NCBI GenBank assembly: GCA_029287275.1
Contig: JARFRL010000423.1
Coordinates: forward strand, 1 to 5,645
Length of the DNA: 5,645 nt
Reading direction: 5' to 3'
DNA from: Pontiella desulfatans
Lineage (GTDB): Bacteria > Verrucomicrobiota > Kiritimatiellia > Kiritimatiellales > Pontiellaceae
Shown in pieces: positions 1-5,645 of the stretch. Under the pieces are notes generated by a model. That model did not search any database, was not told the DNA's origin, and worked only from the letters and a program-made list of their open reading frames with translations. A program made the translations under genes and the position numbers. The stretch's first letter is position 1. Each line of letters opens with the position of its first letter.

Positions 1-1
1 A

Positions 2-895
2 CCCGATTACGTGGATAACAATCTGCTTGATGAAACGTATATCGTGGCCGACATCAACCAGGATCCCGCGCTCGATTACGGCATCGCGCTGGACACCAAT
101 AACATCGTCATGGAAGACGCCATGATTATGTCGGACTCCGATCCGAATGGGCTCAACGACCAGCGCCGAGTTAAAGGTGCCCGCCTGATCAGCGGTACCA
201 GTTACAGCCTGGATGTGACCGAACCGGCGTTTTCGGACGGAACCCGTTCTGACGTGGGGATTGAGGTGTACATGTTGGTGGATCGGGATTGTTCCGTCGC
301 GGTTTACTATCACAGCGCTTCCGGGATGAAGCTGGGCAAATCACAGTCGTTCGCCGGGTTTTCAGCGGCCCCGGCGTGGAAAACCATCAAATTCAGCGAG
401 AGCGACGCGCGGTTCGGAAGCATCGAAGATATCCGGATCGACGTGACCGGCGACTCGCCGCTCCTGGCCATGGTGCTGGTCGACTCCACCGATCTGCCGT
501 CTGGCGTTGTTCCTGACGGATATGATCTGTGGGTCGATTTATACGGCGGACCCAACTTGATGGGATCGGCGAGCAACGACTATGACAACGACGGTCTGGC
601 GAACCTGTTCGAGTATGCCGTTGACGGAAACCCGACGAATAGATGGGATCTTGGAGCGGCATTGACGTTCAGTCACGCGGACGGAACCATGAGGTACGTT
701 CATCCGGCGCGAACGGACGACGCGACGCTGGTGTATGCTGTTGAAACATCCACGAATCTGATTTCCGGAACCTGGACCAACGCGGGGTATTCCGTCACTG
801 GAACGAACGAGACCGGCGCCCTGTTGAATTATGTGACGAACTCAGTCCCAACGGCTCAAGAGTCTACCTTTATCCGGTTGAAGGTCGGCAGATAG
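2..895 (+). CDS. Secreted multidomain protein, C-terminal part (5' end outside window)
   Basis: The frame is open from base 2 (Pro-Asp-Tyr precede the GTG at 11) to the TAG at 893-895, so this is the tail of a larger protein and the GTG is not a real start. Residues below are numbered from base 11. Residues about 1-55 are Asp/Asn-rich and acidic. Residues about 58-160 alternate hydrophobic and polar stretches, as in a beta-sandwich; this could be a carbohydrate-binding-like module, but I cannot name the family. Residues 190-203 read DYDNDGLANLFEYA, an Asp-rich calcium-type motif resembling thrombospondin type 3 or dockerin loops, followed by GNPTN at 206-210. Residues about 213-294 form a short beta-rich ending with 'VYAVETSTNL...W' and a final FIRLKV. 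This ending is a style common in secreted enzymes of Verrucomicrobia and Kiritimatiellota. The catalytic part, if any, lies upstream, so the function is unknown. Being secreted is inferred from composition. Confidence 0.85.
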   Translation, partial: PDYVDNNLLDETYIVADINQDPALDYGIALDTNNIVMEDAMIMSDSDPNGLNDQRRVKGARLISGTSYSLDVTEPAFSDGTRSDVGIEVYMLVDRDCSVAVYYHSASGMKLGKSQSFAGFSAAPAWKTIKFSESDARFGSIEDIRIDVTGDSPLLAMVLVDSTDLPSGVVPDGYDLWVDLYGGPNLMGSASNDYDNDGLANLFEYAVDGNPTNRWDLGAALTFSHADGTMRYVHPARTDDATLVYAVETSTNLISGTWTNAGYSVTGTNETGALLNYVTNSVPTAQESTFIRLKVGR

Positions 896-1042
896 TCCTT
901 ATTTGGCGAGGAATGGATTGCTTTGATTTTGTTCGAAGAGAATTTTGTCCAGAAAGTTTGGACTATAGTCATGGCCGAGGCTTCTATGTTTCTGGAGAAT
1001 TGTTGTTTTAGCGTAGTAATATAGTGCTGTTTATCTTAGTTC

Positions 1043-1050
1043 GAAAGGGA
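1043..1050 (+). promoter_or_regulatory. Ribosome binding site of the GH3 gene
   Basis: GAAAGGGA is purine-rich and ends six bases before the ATG at 1057. It decides the start: the frame stays open back to a GTG at 1024, but that codon has no comparable site, and starting there would put 11 extra residues ahead of an otherwise normal signal peptide. Confidence 0.7.
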
Positions 1051-1056
1051 AGTGTA

Positions 1057-3657
1057 ATGAAGGGTGTTTTGAGTAAACGTATGTTTTTCGCGGTCGCGGC
1101 GGGGGTAATGGTCTCCGGCGCGGCATATTCCGGATCCACGATTCTGTCGGACGAAGATTTGGCTGCCATCGATCAGAAGGTGGAAAAGATCGTCAAGCAG
1201 ATGACGCTGGATGAAAAAATGAAGTTCATGCATGGCGACAAGGAAAAGCTCGGATATGACGGTCCGCCTTCGATTCCACGCCTCGGCATTCCCGAATACG
1301 CGATCGCCCATGGTCCGTATGGCGCGCGTTCATTCTTTCCGAATGAAAAGACGGGACGGCGGATGATTAAGTCGGGCACCTTCATGTCGGCTTCGATGAA
1401 CTACGCCGCCTGCTGGGATCCGGAACTCGTGAAAAAAGTCGCGCGGGGCGTGGGCCAGGAAATCCGCTGCGCGGACAACCACGCCGTGGCGGGGCCGGCG
1501 TTCAACATCGTGCGGGACCTGCGTTGCGGCCGCTCCACCGAATATTTCACGGAAGATCCGTACCTGAACGCGCGCACCTCGGTGCCTTTCGTGAAAGGTC
1601 TGCAGGATGAAAAAGTGGTGGTGACGCTAAAGCACTACGTTTGCAACAATCAGGAGTGGTCGCGTGGATTCCTCGATGTGCGAGTCAGCAAGCGGGCGTT
1701 GCATGAAATCTATCTGCCGGGCTTCGAGTACGCGATTACGGAAGCGGACGCGATGAGCGTGATGAGTTCCTACAACAAGATCAACGGCAAGTGGGCCGCG
1801 GAAAATCCGTATCTGTTGGACGACGTGCTTCGCAAGCGTTGGGGCTTCAAGGGCTTTGTGCTTTCCGACTGGTCCGGCACGCACTCCACGGTGGATTCGG
1901 TCAAGGCCGGTCTGGATCTGGAAATGCCGCGCGCGCGCTGGTATGGCGAGAAATTGAAAAAAGCCGTGGAGTCCGGTGAAGTGTCGGTCGAGTTGATTGA
2001 CGAACGCGTCAGCAACATCCTTCGCACCATGTATGTGGCCCAATGCATCGAGTCGGATTATGAGAATCCGCCGGTGTCGGTGTTCAAAAGCCCTGAAATG
2101 AAACAGCTCTCGCAGGAGCTGGCCCTCAATTCGATCGTGTTGCTGAAGAATGAAGGCGACTTGCTTCCGCTTGATAAAGCCGCGGTTAAAAAAATCGCGG
2201 TGATCGGTCCACACGCGAACTATGGCAGCCATTTTATTCCCAATGACGGGGAGCAGTACACGCTCTTCCAAGTGGGCGGCAGCGCGAACGTCAAACCGGA
2301 AATGGAAGACATGATCACCCCGCTGGAAGGTATTCGTGAATATCTCGGTGATTCCGTGGAAGTGGTTTACGCGCCGGGCGTTTACGCGGAGGGCGGCTGT
2401 GGCCCGATCGATTCGAAATATCTGGTTTCCAAAGACGGGACTCCGGGATTGAGCGGCGTCTATTTTGACGATGTCAACTTCGGCGCGGTGCAGCGCGAAG
2501 CTGTCGACTCCACCGTTTCGTTCCAGTGGGATAAAGATCCGCTGGTGCCGGAGGCCGGCCGCAAAATGGGCTCGAAGAAAAAGTTTTCCGTGCGCTGGGA
2601 AGGCCAACTGAACGCGCCGGAATCGCGGGAATACACCTTGGAACTGCGGTTTGAAGGGCAGGCCAAACTCTTTGTTGATGGCAAAGAAGTATTCAGCGGA
2701 AAGGGGAATAACGACCTCTGGTGGCAGCAGGTTGAAGTCAACCTTGAAAAGGGCGCGCACGACATCAAACTGGAATACCGAAAAAGCGGCGCCAAAGGCA
2801 TCATGAAGTTCTGGTGGGACTATGAAAACATCGAATGGACGAAGAAAGCCGTTCAGCTGGCGAAAACGTCGGACGCGGTCATTCTCAATGTCGGCAACAC
2901 CGGCAACATGGAGCGAGAAGGGCGCGATCGGTTTCAGGGATTGGAACTCAGCCCCGCGCAACAGGAGCTGATCAAAGGCGTTTCCGCGGCCAACAAGAAC
3001 ACGGCCGTCGTCACCTTTTCCGCGGGCGTGACGATGGAAAGCTGGGTGGACCGCGTACCGACCATCATTCAGGCGATGTATCCGGGCGAGCAGGTCGGTG
3101 TCGCGTTGGCGAAACTGATCTTCGGTGAAGCCAATCCGAATGGAAAACTGACGGTGTCGATTCCGAAATCGGTGGAGCAATATCCGGAAGGCAACTGGGG
3201 ACGAGAGCTTCAGTCCATCGAATACAAGGAAGGCGTGTTCGTCGGATATCGCTACTTCGATGAGCGGAATCTTGAACCGCGATTCCCGTTCGGCCATGGC
3301 CTCAGCTACACGACCTTCGGCTATGGCGAGCCGAAGGTGAAGATTTCTGGAAAGAACGTTTCGGTAACGCTCGATGTCACCAACACCGGCGCGCGCTCCG
3401 GCGCCGAGGTGGTTCAGCTTTACGTGCGTGACGTTGAAAGCAGTGTGCCGCGTCCGAAGAAGGAGCTGAAAGCGTTCAAGAAAATCGTCCTTGAGCCCGG
3501 TGAAACGAAAACCGTCGCGTTGGAACTCGACGATCGCTCTTTCGCGTTCTTCGACGAAGCGAGTGAGGACTGGATGGTCGAGCCCGGCGAGTTCGAGCTG
3601 CTGATCGGTTCGTCCTCCCGCGACATCCGCCGAAAAACCGCGTGTATGATTAAATAG
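1057..3657 (+). CDS. Exported GH3 family glycoside hydrolase with PA14 insert (beta-glucosidase-like)
   Basis: This 866-residue enzyme should hydrolyse single sugars from non-reducing ends of oligosaccharides by the retaining GH3 mechanism, outside the cytoplasm. Residues 1-25 form a signal peptide (KR, then a hydrophobic run), with likely cleavage after Ala-Tyr-Ser. The TIM-barrel domain (about 40-320) has MTLDEK at 49, the substrate-binding pair Lys192-His193 followed by NNQE at 197-200, and nucleophile Asp271 in LSDW. The alpha/beta sandwich spans about 355-740: LLKNEG at 362-367, GGSANV at 407, and probable acid/base Glu621 in EREGRDR. A PA14 domain is inserted at about 464-588. PFGHGLSY (744-751) leads to an Fn3-like C-terminal domain (about 770-866). 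Oddities: the usual Asp of the DGP motif is His85, and RDPRWGR reads RDLRCGR (153-159). About 18 residues also separate IGPHAN from GGSANV. Specificity is therefore uncertain; xylosidase or another exo-activity is possible. Upstream, bases 896-1056 hold a TAATAT (1017-1022) but no convincing -35. The gene is convergent with the reductase and ends at a shared terminator. Confidence 0.95.
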   Translation: MKGVLSKRMFFAVAAGVMVSGAAYSGSTILSDEDLAAIDQKVEKIVKQMTLDEKMKFMHGDKEKLGYDGPPSIPRLGIPEYAIAHGPYGARSFFPNEKTGRRMIKSGTFMSASMNYAACWDPELVKKVARGVGQEIRCADNHAVAGPAFNIVRDLRCGRSTEYFTEDPYLNARTSVPFVKGLQDEKVVVTLKHYVCNNQEWSRGFLDVRVSKRALHEIYLPGFEYAITEADAMSVMSSYNKINGKWAAENPYLLDDVLRKRWGFKGFVLSDWSGTHSTVDSVKAGLDLEMPRARWYGEKLKKAVESGEVSVELIDERVSNILRTMYVAQCIESDYENPPVSVFKSPEMKQLSQELALNSIVLLKNEGDLLPLDKAAVKKIAVIGPHANYGSHFIPNDGEQYTLFQVGGSANVKPEMEDMITPLEGIREYLGDSVEVVYAPGVYAEGGCGPIDSKYLVSKDGTPGLSGVYFDDVNFGAVQREAVDSTVSFQWDKDPLVPEAGRKMGSKKKFSVRWEGQLNAPESREYTLELRFEGQAKLFVDGKEVFSGKGNNDLWWQQVEVNLEKGAHDIKLEYRKSGAKGIMKFWWDYENIEWTKKAVQLAKTSDAVILNVGNTGNMEREGRDRFQGLELSPAQQELIKGVSAANKNTAVVTFSAGVTMESWVDRVPTIIQAMYPGEQVGVALAKLIFGEANPNGKLTVSIPKSVEQYPEGNWGRELQSIEYKEGVFVGYRYFDERNLEPRFPFGHGLSYTTFGYGEPKVKISGKNVSVTLDVTNTGARSGAEVVQLYVRDVESSVPRPKKELKAFKKIVLEPGETKTVALELDDRSFAFFDEASEDWMVEPGEFELLIGSSSRDIRRKTACMIK

Positions 3658-3679
3658 CCCAACGGTCGATATCGAAATA

Positions 3680-3722
3680 AAAAACTCCCTGATCGACGGA
3701 TTTCGTCGGAAAGGGAGTTTTT
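3680..3722. terminator. Bidirectional intrinsic terminator between convergent genes
   Basis: An 11-base arm AAAAACTCCCT (3680-3690) pairs perfectly with AGGGAGTTTTT (3712-3722). Inside it, CGACG (3694-3698) pairs with CGTCG (3704-3708), giving a two-tier hairpin. Read rightwards, the stem ends in T5 about 65 bases after the GH3 stop. Read leftwards, it ends in T6 then ATTT, about 30 bases after the reductase stop. The symmetry suits termination of both converging transcripts. Confidence 0.9.
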
Positions 3723-3734
3723 CGTTTCGGGTAG

Positions 3735-3749
3735 GGAGCGCGTCGCTCC
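3735..3749. other. Small perfect hairpin just after the reductase stop
   Basis: GGAGCG (3735-3740) and CGCTCC (3744-3749) form a six-base perfect stem with a CGT loop, three bases downstream of the reductase stop codon. No T tract follows on either strand, so it is not a terminator alone. It could protect the 3' end of the reductase mRNA, or be incidental. Confidence 0.35.
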
Positions 3750-3751
3750 GC

Positions 3752-4636
3752 TTACATGTTGAAGTTTCCGAGTCGTTCGACGACTTTGAACATCGCCTGC
3801 GTGCCAAGGTCTTCTTCGTTGTGTGCTTCGTTGGAGCAGAAGTATTGATGCGCCAGCGCGGTTCCGGCAATCGGAAGGTTCAGGTTCTTGGCGGCATTGA
3901 GCACGATGTTGAGGTCTTTCTGGATCAGTTTGACCATGAAGCCCGGGTCGTAGTTGCCGTCGATGATGGCTTTTCCGAGGTTTTCGAGCGACCAGCTGCC
4001 GCCGGCGCCACCGGTGACAACGCGGTGCATTTTTTCGAGGTCGATGCCGGATTGTTTGGCCAGCGCCAGCGCTTCGCAGGTGGCCACGAGGTTGACGGCG
4101 CATAGAATTTGGTTGCAGGCCTTGGTGACTTGTCCGGCGCCGGAAGGGCCGACCAGAGTGATGCGACTACCCATGGCTTCGAAGACGGGGGTGACGCGGT
4201 CGAAGACTTCCTGCTTCCCGCCGACCATGATCGTCAGGGTCCCGTTGACGGCGCCGATGTCGCCACCGCTGACGGGGGCGTCGAGGAAGTGATGGCCCGC
4301 CGCTTCGAGTTTGGCCGCGATGTCGCGGGTGACGTCGGGTGAGATGGTGCTCATGTCGATAAAGGTGGTTCCGGAAGCCGCGCCTTCGACCGCCCCGTTT
4401 TCTCCGAACAGCACGTTTTCAACATCTTTGGAGTCGGTGACGATGGTGATGACGATGTCGTTGCCTTCCGCGCAAGCTTTGGGCGAGAGGGCCTTTTTCG
4501 CGCCGGCGTCGACGGCTTCCCGCGCGCGCGACTCGGTCCGGTTATAGACGGTGACCTGATGTCCCGCTTTGAGGAGGTTGACGGCCATAGGGCGGCCCAT
4601 GATGCCCATTCCAATAAATCCGATTTTCATGCTCAT
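3752..4636 (-). CDS. garR: 2-hydroxy-3-oxopropionate (tartronate semialdehyde) reductase-like beta-hydroxyacid dehydrogenase
   Basis: This 294-residue cytoplasmic enzyme belongs to the 3-hydroxyisobutyrate dehydrogenase / GarR family, and its length is typical. GarR reduces tartronate semialdehyde to D-glycerate in glucarate, galactarate and glyoxylate catabolism. The N-terminal Rossmann domain has GFIGMGIMGRPMAVNL (6-21). The Asn-Arg-Thr at 32-34, after the second strand, suggests a preference for NADP(H). The family signature DAPVSGG lies at 119-125, and GxxGAGQVTKACNQ (163-176) contains the catalytic Lys172. GSWSL (213-217) and KD (240-241) complete the substrate and cofactor contacts expected in the family. 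No residue seems missing. The ATG at 4636 is preferred over that at 4630 because of the spacing to the ribosome site. The gene is convergent with the GH3 gene and divergent from the LamG-like gene, so it is probably transcribed alone. Relatives act on other semialdehydes, including succinic semialdehyde, 3-hydroxyisobutyrate and possibly the alginate product DEH, so the exact substrate is not proven. Confidence 0.9.
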   Translation of the reverse strand: MSMKIGFIGMGIMGRPMAVNLLKAGHQVTVYNRTESRAREAVDAGAKKALSPKACAEGNDIVITIVTDSKDVENVLFGENGAVEGAASGTTFIDMSTISPDVTRDIAAKLEAAGHHFLDAPVSGGDIGAVNGTLTIMVGGKQEVFDRVTPVFEAMGSRITLVGPSGAGQVTKACNQILCAVNLVATCEALALAKQSGIDLEKMHRVVTGGAGGSWSLENLGKAIIDGNYDPGFMVKLIQKDLNIVLNAAKNLNLPIAGTALAHQYFCSNEAHNEEDLGTQAMFKVVERLGNFNM

Positions 4637-4643
4637 AGCGATA

Positions 4644-4649
4644 CTCCTT
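4644..4649 (-). promoter_or_regulatory. Ribosome binding site of the reductase gene
   Basis: On the minus strand AAGGAG ends seven bases before the ATG at 4636, an ideal distance. The alternative ATG at 4630 would be 13 bases away, so translation most likely begins with Met-Ser-Met-Lys. Confidence 0.8.
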
Positions 4650-4755
4650 TTTTTCTGCGATTATTGAAAATGTGATAGAGGCTTCAGGCCTGCTCGTCAA
4701 GCTACCGCGCCGATAAATCATGGTGAGCGTGGATGTCGGATCGTCCCTGTTTGTA

Positions 4756-4784
4756 TTGAATAAAAGAAATACACTTTTTATATA
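4756..4784 (+). promoter_or_regulatory. Candidate promoter for the LamG-like gene
   Basis: TTGAAT (4756-4761) and TATATA (4779-4784) are exactly 17 bases apart; each matches the sigma-70 consensus at four of six positions. This would start a transcript about 65 bases upstream of the ATG at 4856. The surrounding AT-richness raises the chance of an accidental match. Confidence 0.35.
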
Positions 4785-4803
4785 TACAACATATGTATGA
4801 CAT

Positions 4804-4830
4804 ATTATATTTTTCGTCTAATGGTGTCTA
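4804..4830 (-). promoter_or_regulatory. Candidate promoter for the reductase gene
   Basis: The minus strand carries a perfect TATAAT (4804-4809), with TAGACA (4825-4830) as a five-of-six -35 match. The spacer is 15 bases, shorter than optimal. If used, it leaves a leader of roughly 160 bases before the reductase ATG and would lie next to the plus-strand promoter, so the two could share regulators. Confidence 0.25.
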
Positions 4831-4843
4831 AGTTGTTGTGAAC

Positions 4844-4849
4844 GAGGAG
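4844..4849 (+). promoter_or_regulatory. Ribosome binding site of the LamG-like gene
   Basis: GAGGAG ends six bases before the ATG at 4856. It selects this start over in-frame ATGs at 4886 and 4904, which lie inside the signal peptide. Confidence 0.8.
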
Positions 4850-4855
4850 AAAAAG

Positions 4856-5645
4856 ATGAGCGAGTTCAGCCGTAGGTTTGATAAAATGTTCTGTCTAGCA
4901 GCCATGTTCGCGGTGAATGCCTTGAACGTCCTGGCCCAAACACCCGTGATCCATTTGGATGCTTCGGACGCGAGCGGTCTGATTGAGAGTGGCGGAGTCG
5001 TGACGCAATGGACGGACCTATCCGGAAACGGATATCACGCGGTCCCCGCGGCCGGAAGCGTCGTGACTTATGATACATCGGGTGATTTTGTTAAGGGCTC
5101 CCGTGGTGTCATTGATTTGCGCGCGATGGATTTCGCCAGCGCGGAAAATGCCAACGGAAAAAAAGGCAACGCGCTACAGCTGCTTTCTTCCGCTCAGATG
5201 GAGCAGTTTTTTGATTTCAGCAACGACGGGGCCGCCGCGGCCAACGATGGTTTGGCGCTGTTTATCGCGTTCCGCGCCGATGCGATTGGCGAGGAGGACG
5301 CCATCAGCACCTGTGTGATGGGGGACGCCAAATCGCCGTCGTCCGGCGGATTCAGCCTGCAGGTTGAAGAGAGTGCGGACCCCAATGTAGTGGGTGGCGT
5401 GGCGAAAATGTGGCTGGAGGATAACGAAAAACCCGGTGTCAAATCGACGAAGACCCTTCCCCGTGTTTTTGAGGTTTACGCGTTTAACTATGATGCCACT
5501 TCAACGAAGGATAATTTCAGGTTCAGCACGGCCTTTGAGCATACAAAAGCCGAAGATTATATCAAAAAAGATTTCACGACCACTAAGCCTCTTCTGCTGG
5601 GAGGCGGAGAAGAAAATGATAGCCGCTGCCTGCGCGGCGTGATTG
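4856..5645 (+). CDS. Exported LamG/concanavalin A-like protein, N-terminal part (3' end outside window)
   Basis: The frame starting at the ATG has no stop before the window ends, giving 263 complete codons plus one base of a larger protein. Residues 1-27 are a signal peptide: an Arg/Lys-containing start, a hydrophobic run from about 11 to 26, then Val-Leu-Ala before Gln28 as a good signal peptidase I site. The mature protein opens with VIHLDASDASG (31-41), then QWTDLSGNGYHAV (51-63). This pairing is typical of the first strands of LamG-like jelly-roll domains in bacterial exoproteins, which bind or sit beside carbohydrate-active modules. Later stretches (LALFIAFRAD near 133-142, and GGFSLQVEE near 164) fit further strands of the same sandwich, and LLLGGGEENDSRCLRGVI at the very end matches the 'GG...RxF.G.I' segment that usually closes this fold. 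Any catalytic or anchoring part lies downstream. The gene is divergent from the reductase and probably has its own promoter. The exact role is unknown; ligand binding is an inference. Confidence 0.85.
   Translation, partial: MSEFSRRFDKMFCLAAMFAVNALNVLAQTPVIHLDASDASGLIESGGVVTQWTDLSGNGYHAVPAAGSVVTYDTSGDFVKGSRGVIDLRAMDFASAENANGKKGNALQLLSSAQMEQFFDFSNDGAAAANDGLALFIAFRADAIGEEDAISTCVMGDAKSPSSGGFSLQVEESADPNVVGGVAKMWLEDNEKPGVKSTKTLPRVFEVYAFNYDATSTKDNFRFSTAFEHTKAEDYIKKDFTTTKPLLLGGGEENDSRCLRGVI

Noticed and set aside
11..13. GTG at 11 as the start of the first protein.
   Set aside because: The frame is open to the window edge, no ribosome site is visible, and there is no signal peptide; it is an internal Val codon.
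1000..1025. TTGTTG/TAATAT as a GH3 promoter.
   Set aside because: The two boxes are only about 11 bases apart and no other -35 fits TAATAT (1017-1022) at 16-18 bases, so I did not annotate it.
1024..1056. GTG at 1024 as the GH3 start.
   Set aside because: No good ribosome site precedes it, and it would add 11 residues before the signal peptide; the ATG at 1057 has a well-placed site.
1627..3870. A 747-codon open frame on the minus strand opposite the GH3 gene.
   Set aside because: Its codons lie exactly opposite the GH3 codons, so it stays open simply because the GH3 gene avoids TTA, CTA and TCA codons; it ends where GH3 uses a CTA Leu at 1627. The product is rich in Arg, His and Phe, shows no recognisable domain, and it also overlaps the end of the reductase.
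3420..4103. A 227-codon minus-strand frame across the GH3 end and the reductase.
   Set aside because: It spans the terminator and two confident genes in another frame and its product is a low-complexity Arg/Ser/Pro-rich sequence.
4679..4702. Palindromes AGGC-GCCT and CAGGCCTG in the reductase leader.
   Set aside because: Stems are only four bases long, with no conserved riboswitch-like layout or T tract; likely incidental.

Overview
The window looks like a piece of a bacterial genome specialised in breaking down polysaccharides outside the cytoplasm. It carries parts or all of three exported proteins and one cytoplasmic dehydrogenase. The style fits the PVC superphylum, most likely Kiritimatiellota or a related Verrucomicrobia/Lentisphaerae lineage. 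The clues are a secreted protein ending in a 'DxDNDGLxNLxEYA...GNPTN' calcium-type motif plus a short beta-domain closing in 'FIRLKV', a LamG-like exoprotein opening with 'HLDASDASG...WTDLSGNGYHA', and a PA14-bearing GH3 enzyme. This taxonomic call is inference from protein style; no marker gene is present.

Layout: (1) bases 2-895 (+), the C-terminal part of a large secreted protein whose start lies outside the window. (2) bases 1057-3657 (+), a complete 866-residue exported GH3 glycoside hydrolase with a PA14 insertion and a C-terminal Fn3-like domain. (3) bases 3680-3722, a strong hairpin flanked by A and T tracts that should terminate transcription from both sides. (4) bases 3752-4636 (-), a complete 294-residue GarR-type beta-hydroxyacid dehydrogenase, convergent with the GH3 gene. 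(5) bases 4637-4855, a divergent intergenic region with an AT-rich core holding candidate promoters on both strands. (6) bases 4856-5645 (+), the N-terminal 263 codons of a signal-peptide-bearing LamG/concanavalin-like protein that runs off the end. No tRNA, rRNA, CRISPR array, insertion sequence or phage gene was seen.

Working model: exported enzymes bind and cleave a polysaccharide or oligosaccharide outside the cytoplasm. GH3 enzymes usually remove single sugars from non-reducing ends. The cytoplasmic reductase would handle a small semialdehyde or ketoacid arising from sugar-acid or glyoxylate metabolism. The convergent and divergent orientations mean that the complete genes are separate transcription units, so shared function is only suggested by proximity.

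I found no clearly new biological system. The best leads are the GH3 active-site substitutions (His85 where the family normally has a substrate-binding Asp, and Cys157 where it normally has Trp), the C-terminal tail of the first protein as a possible family-wide sorting or anchoring module, and the AT-rich divergent control region.
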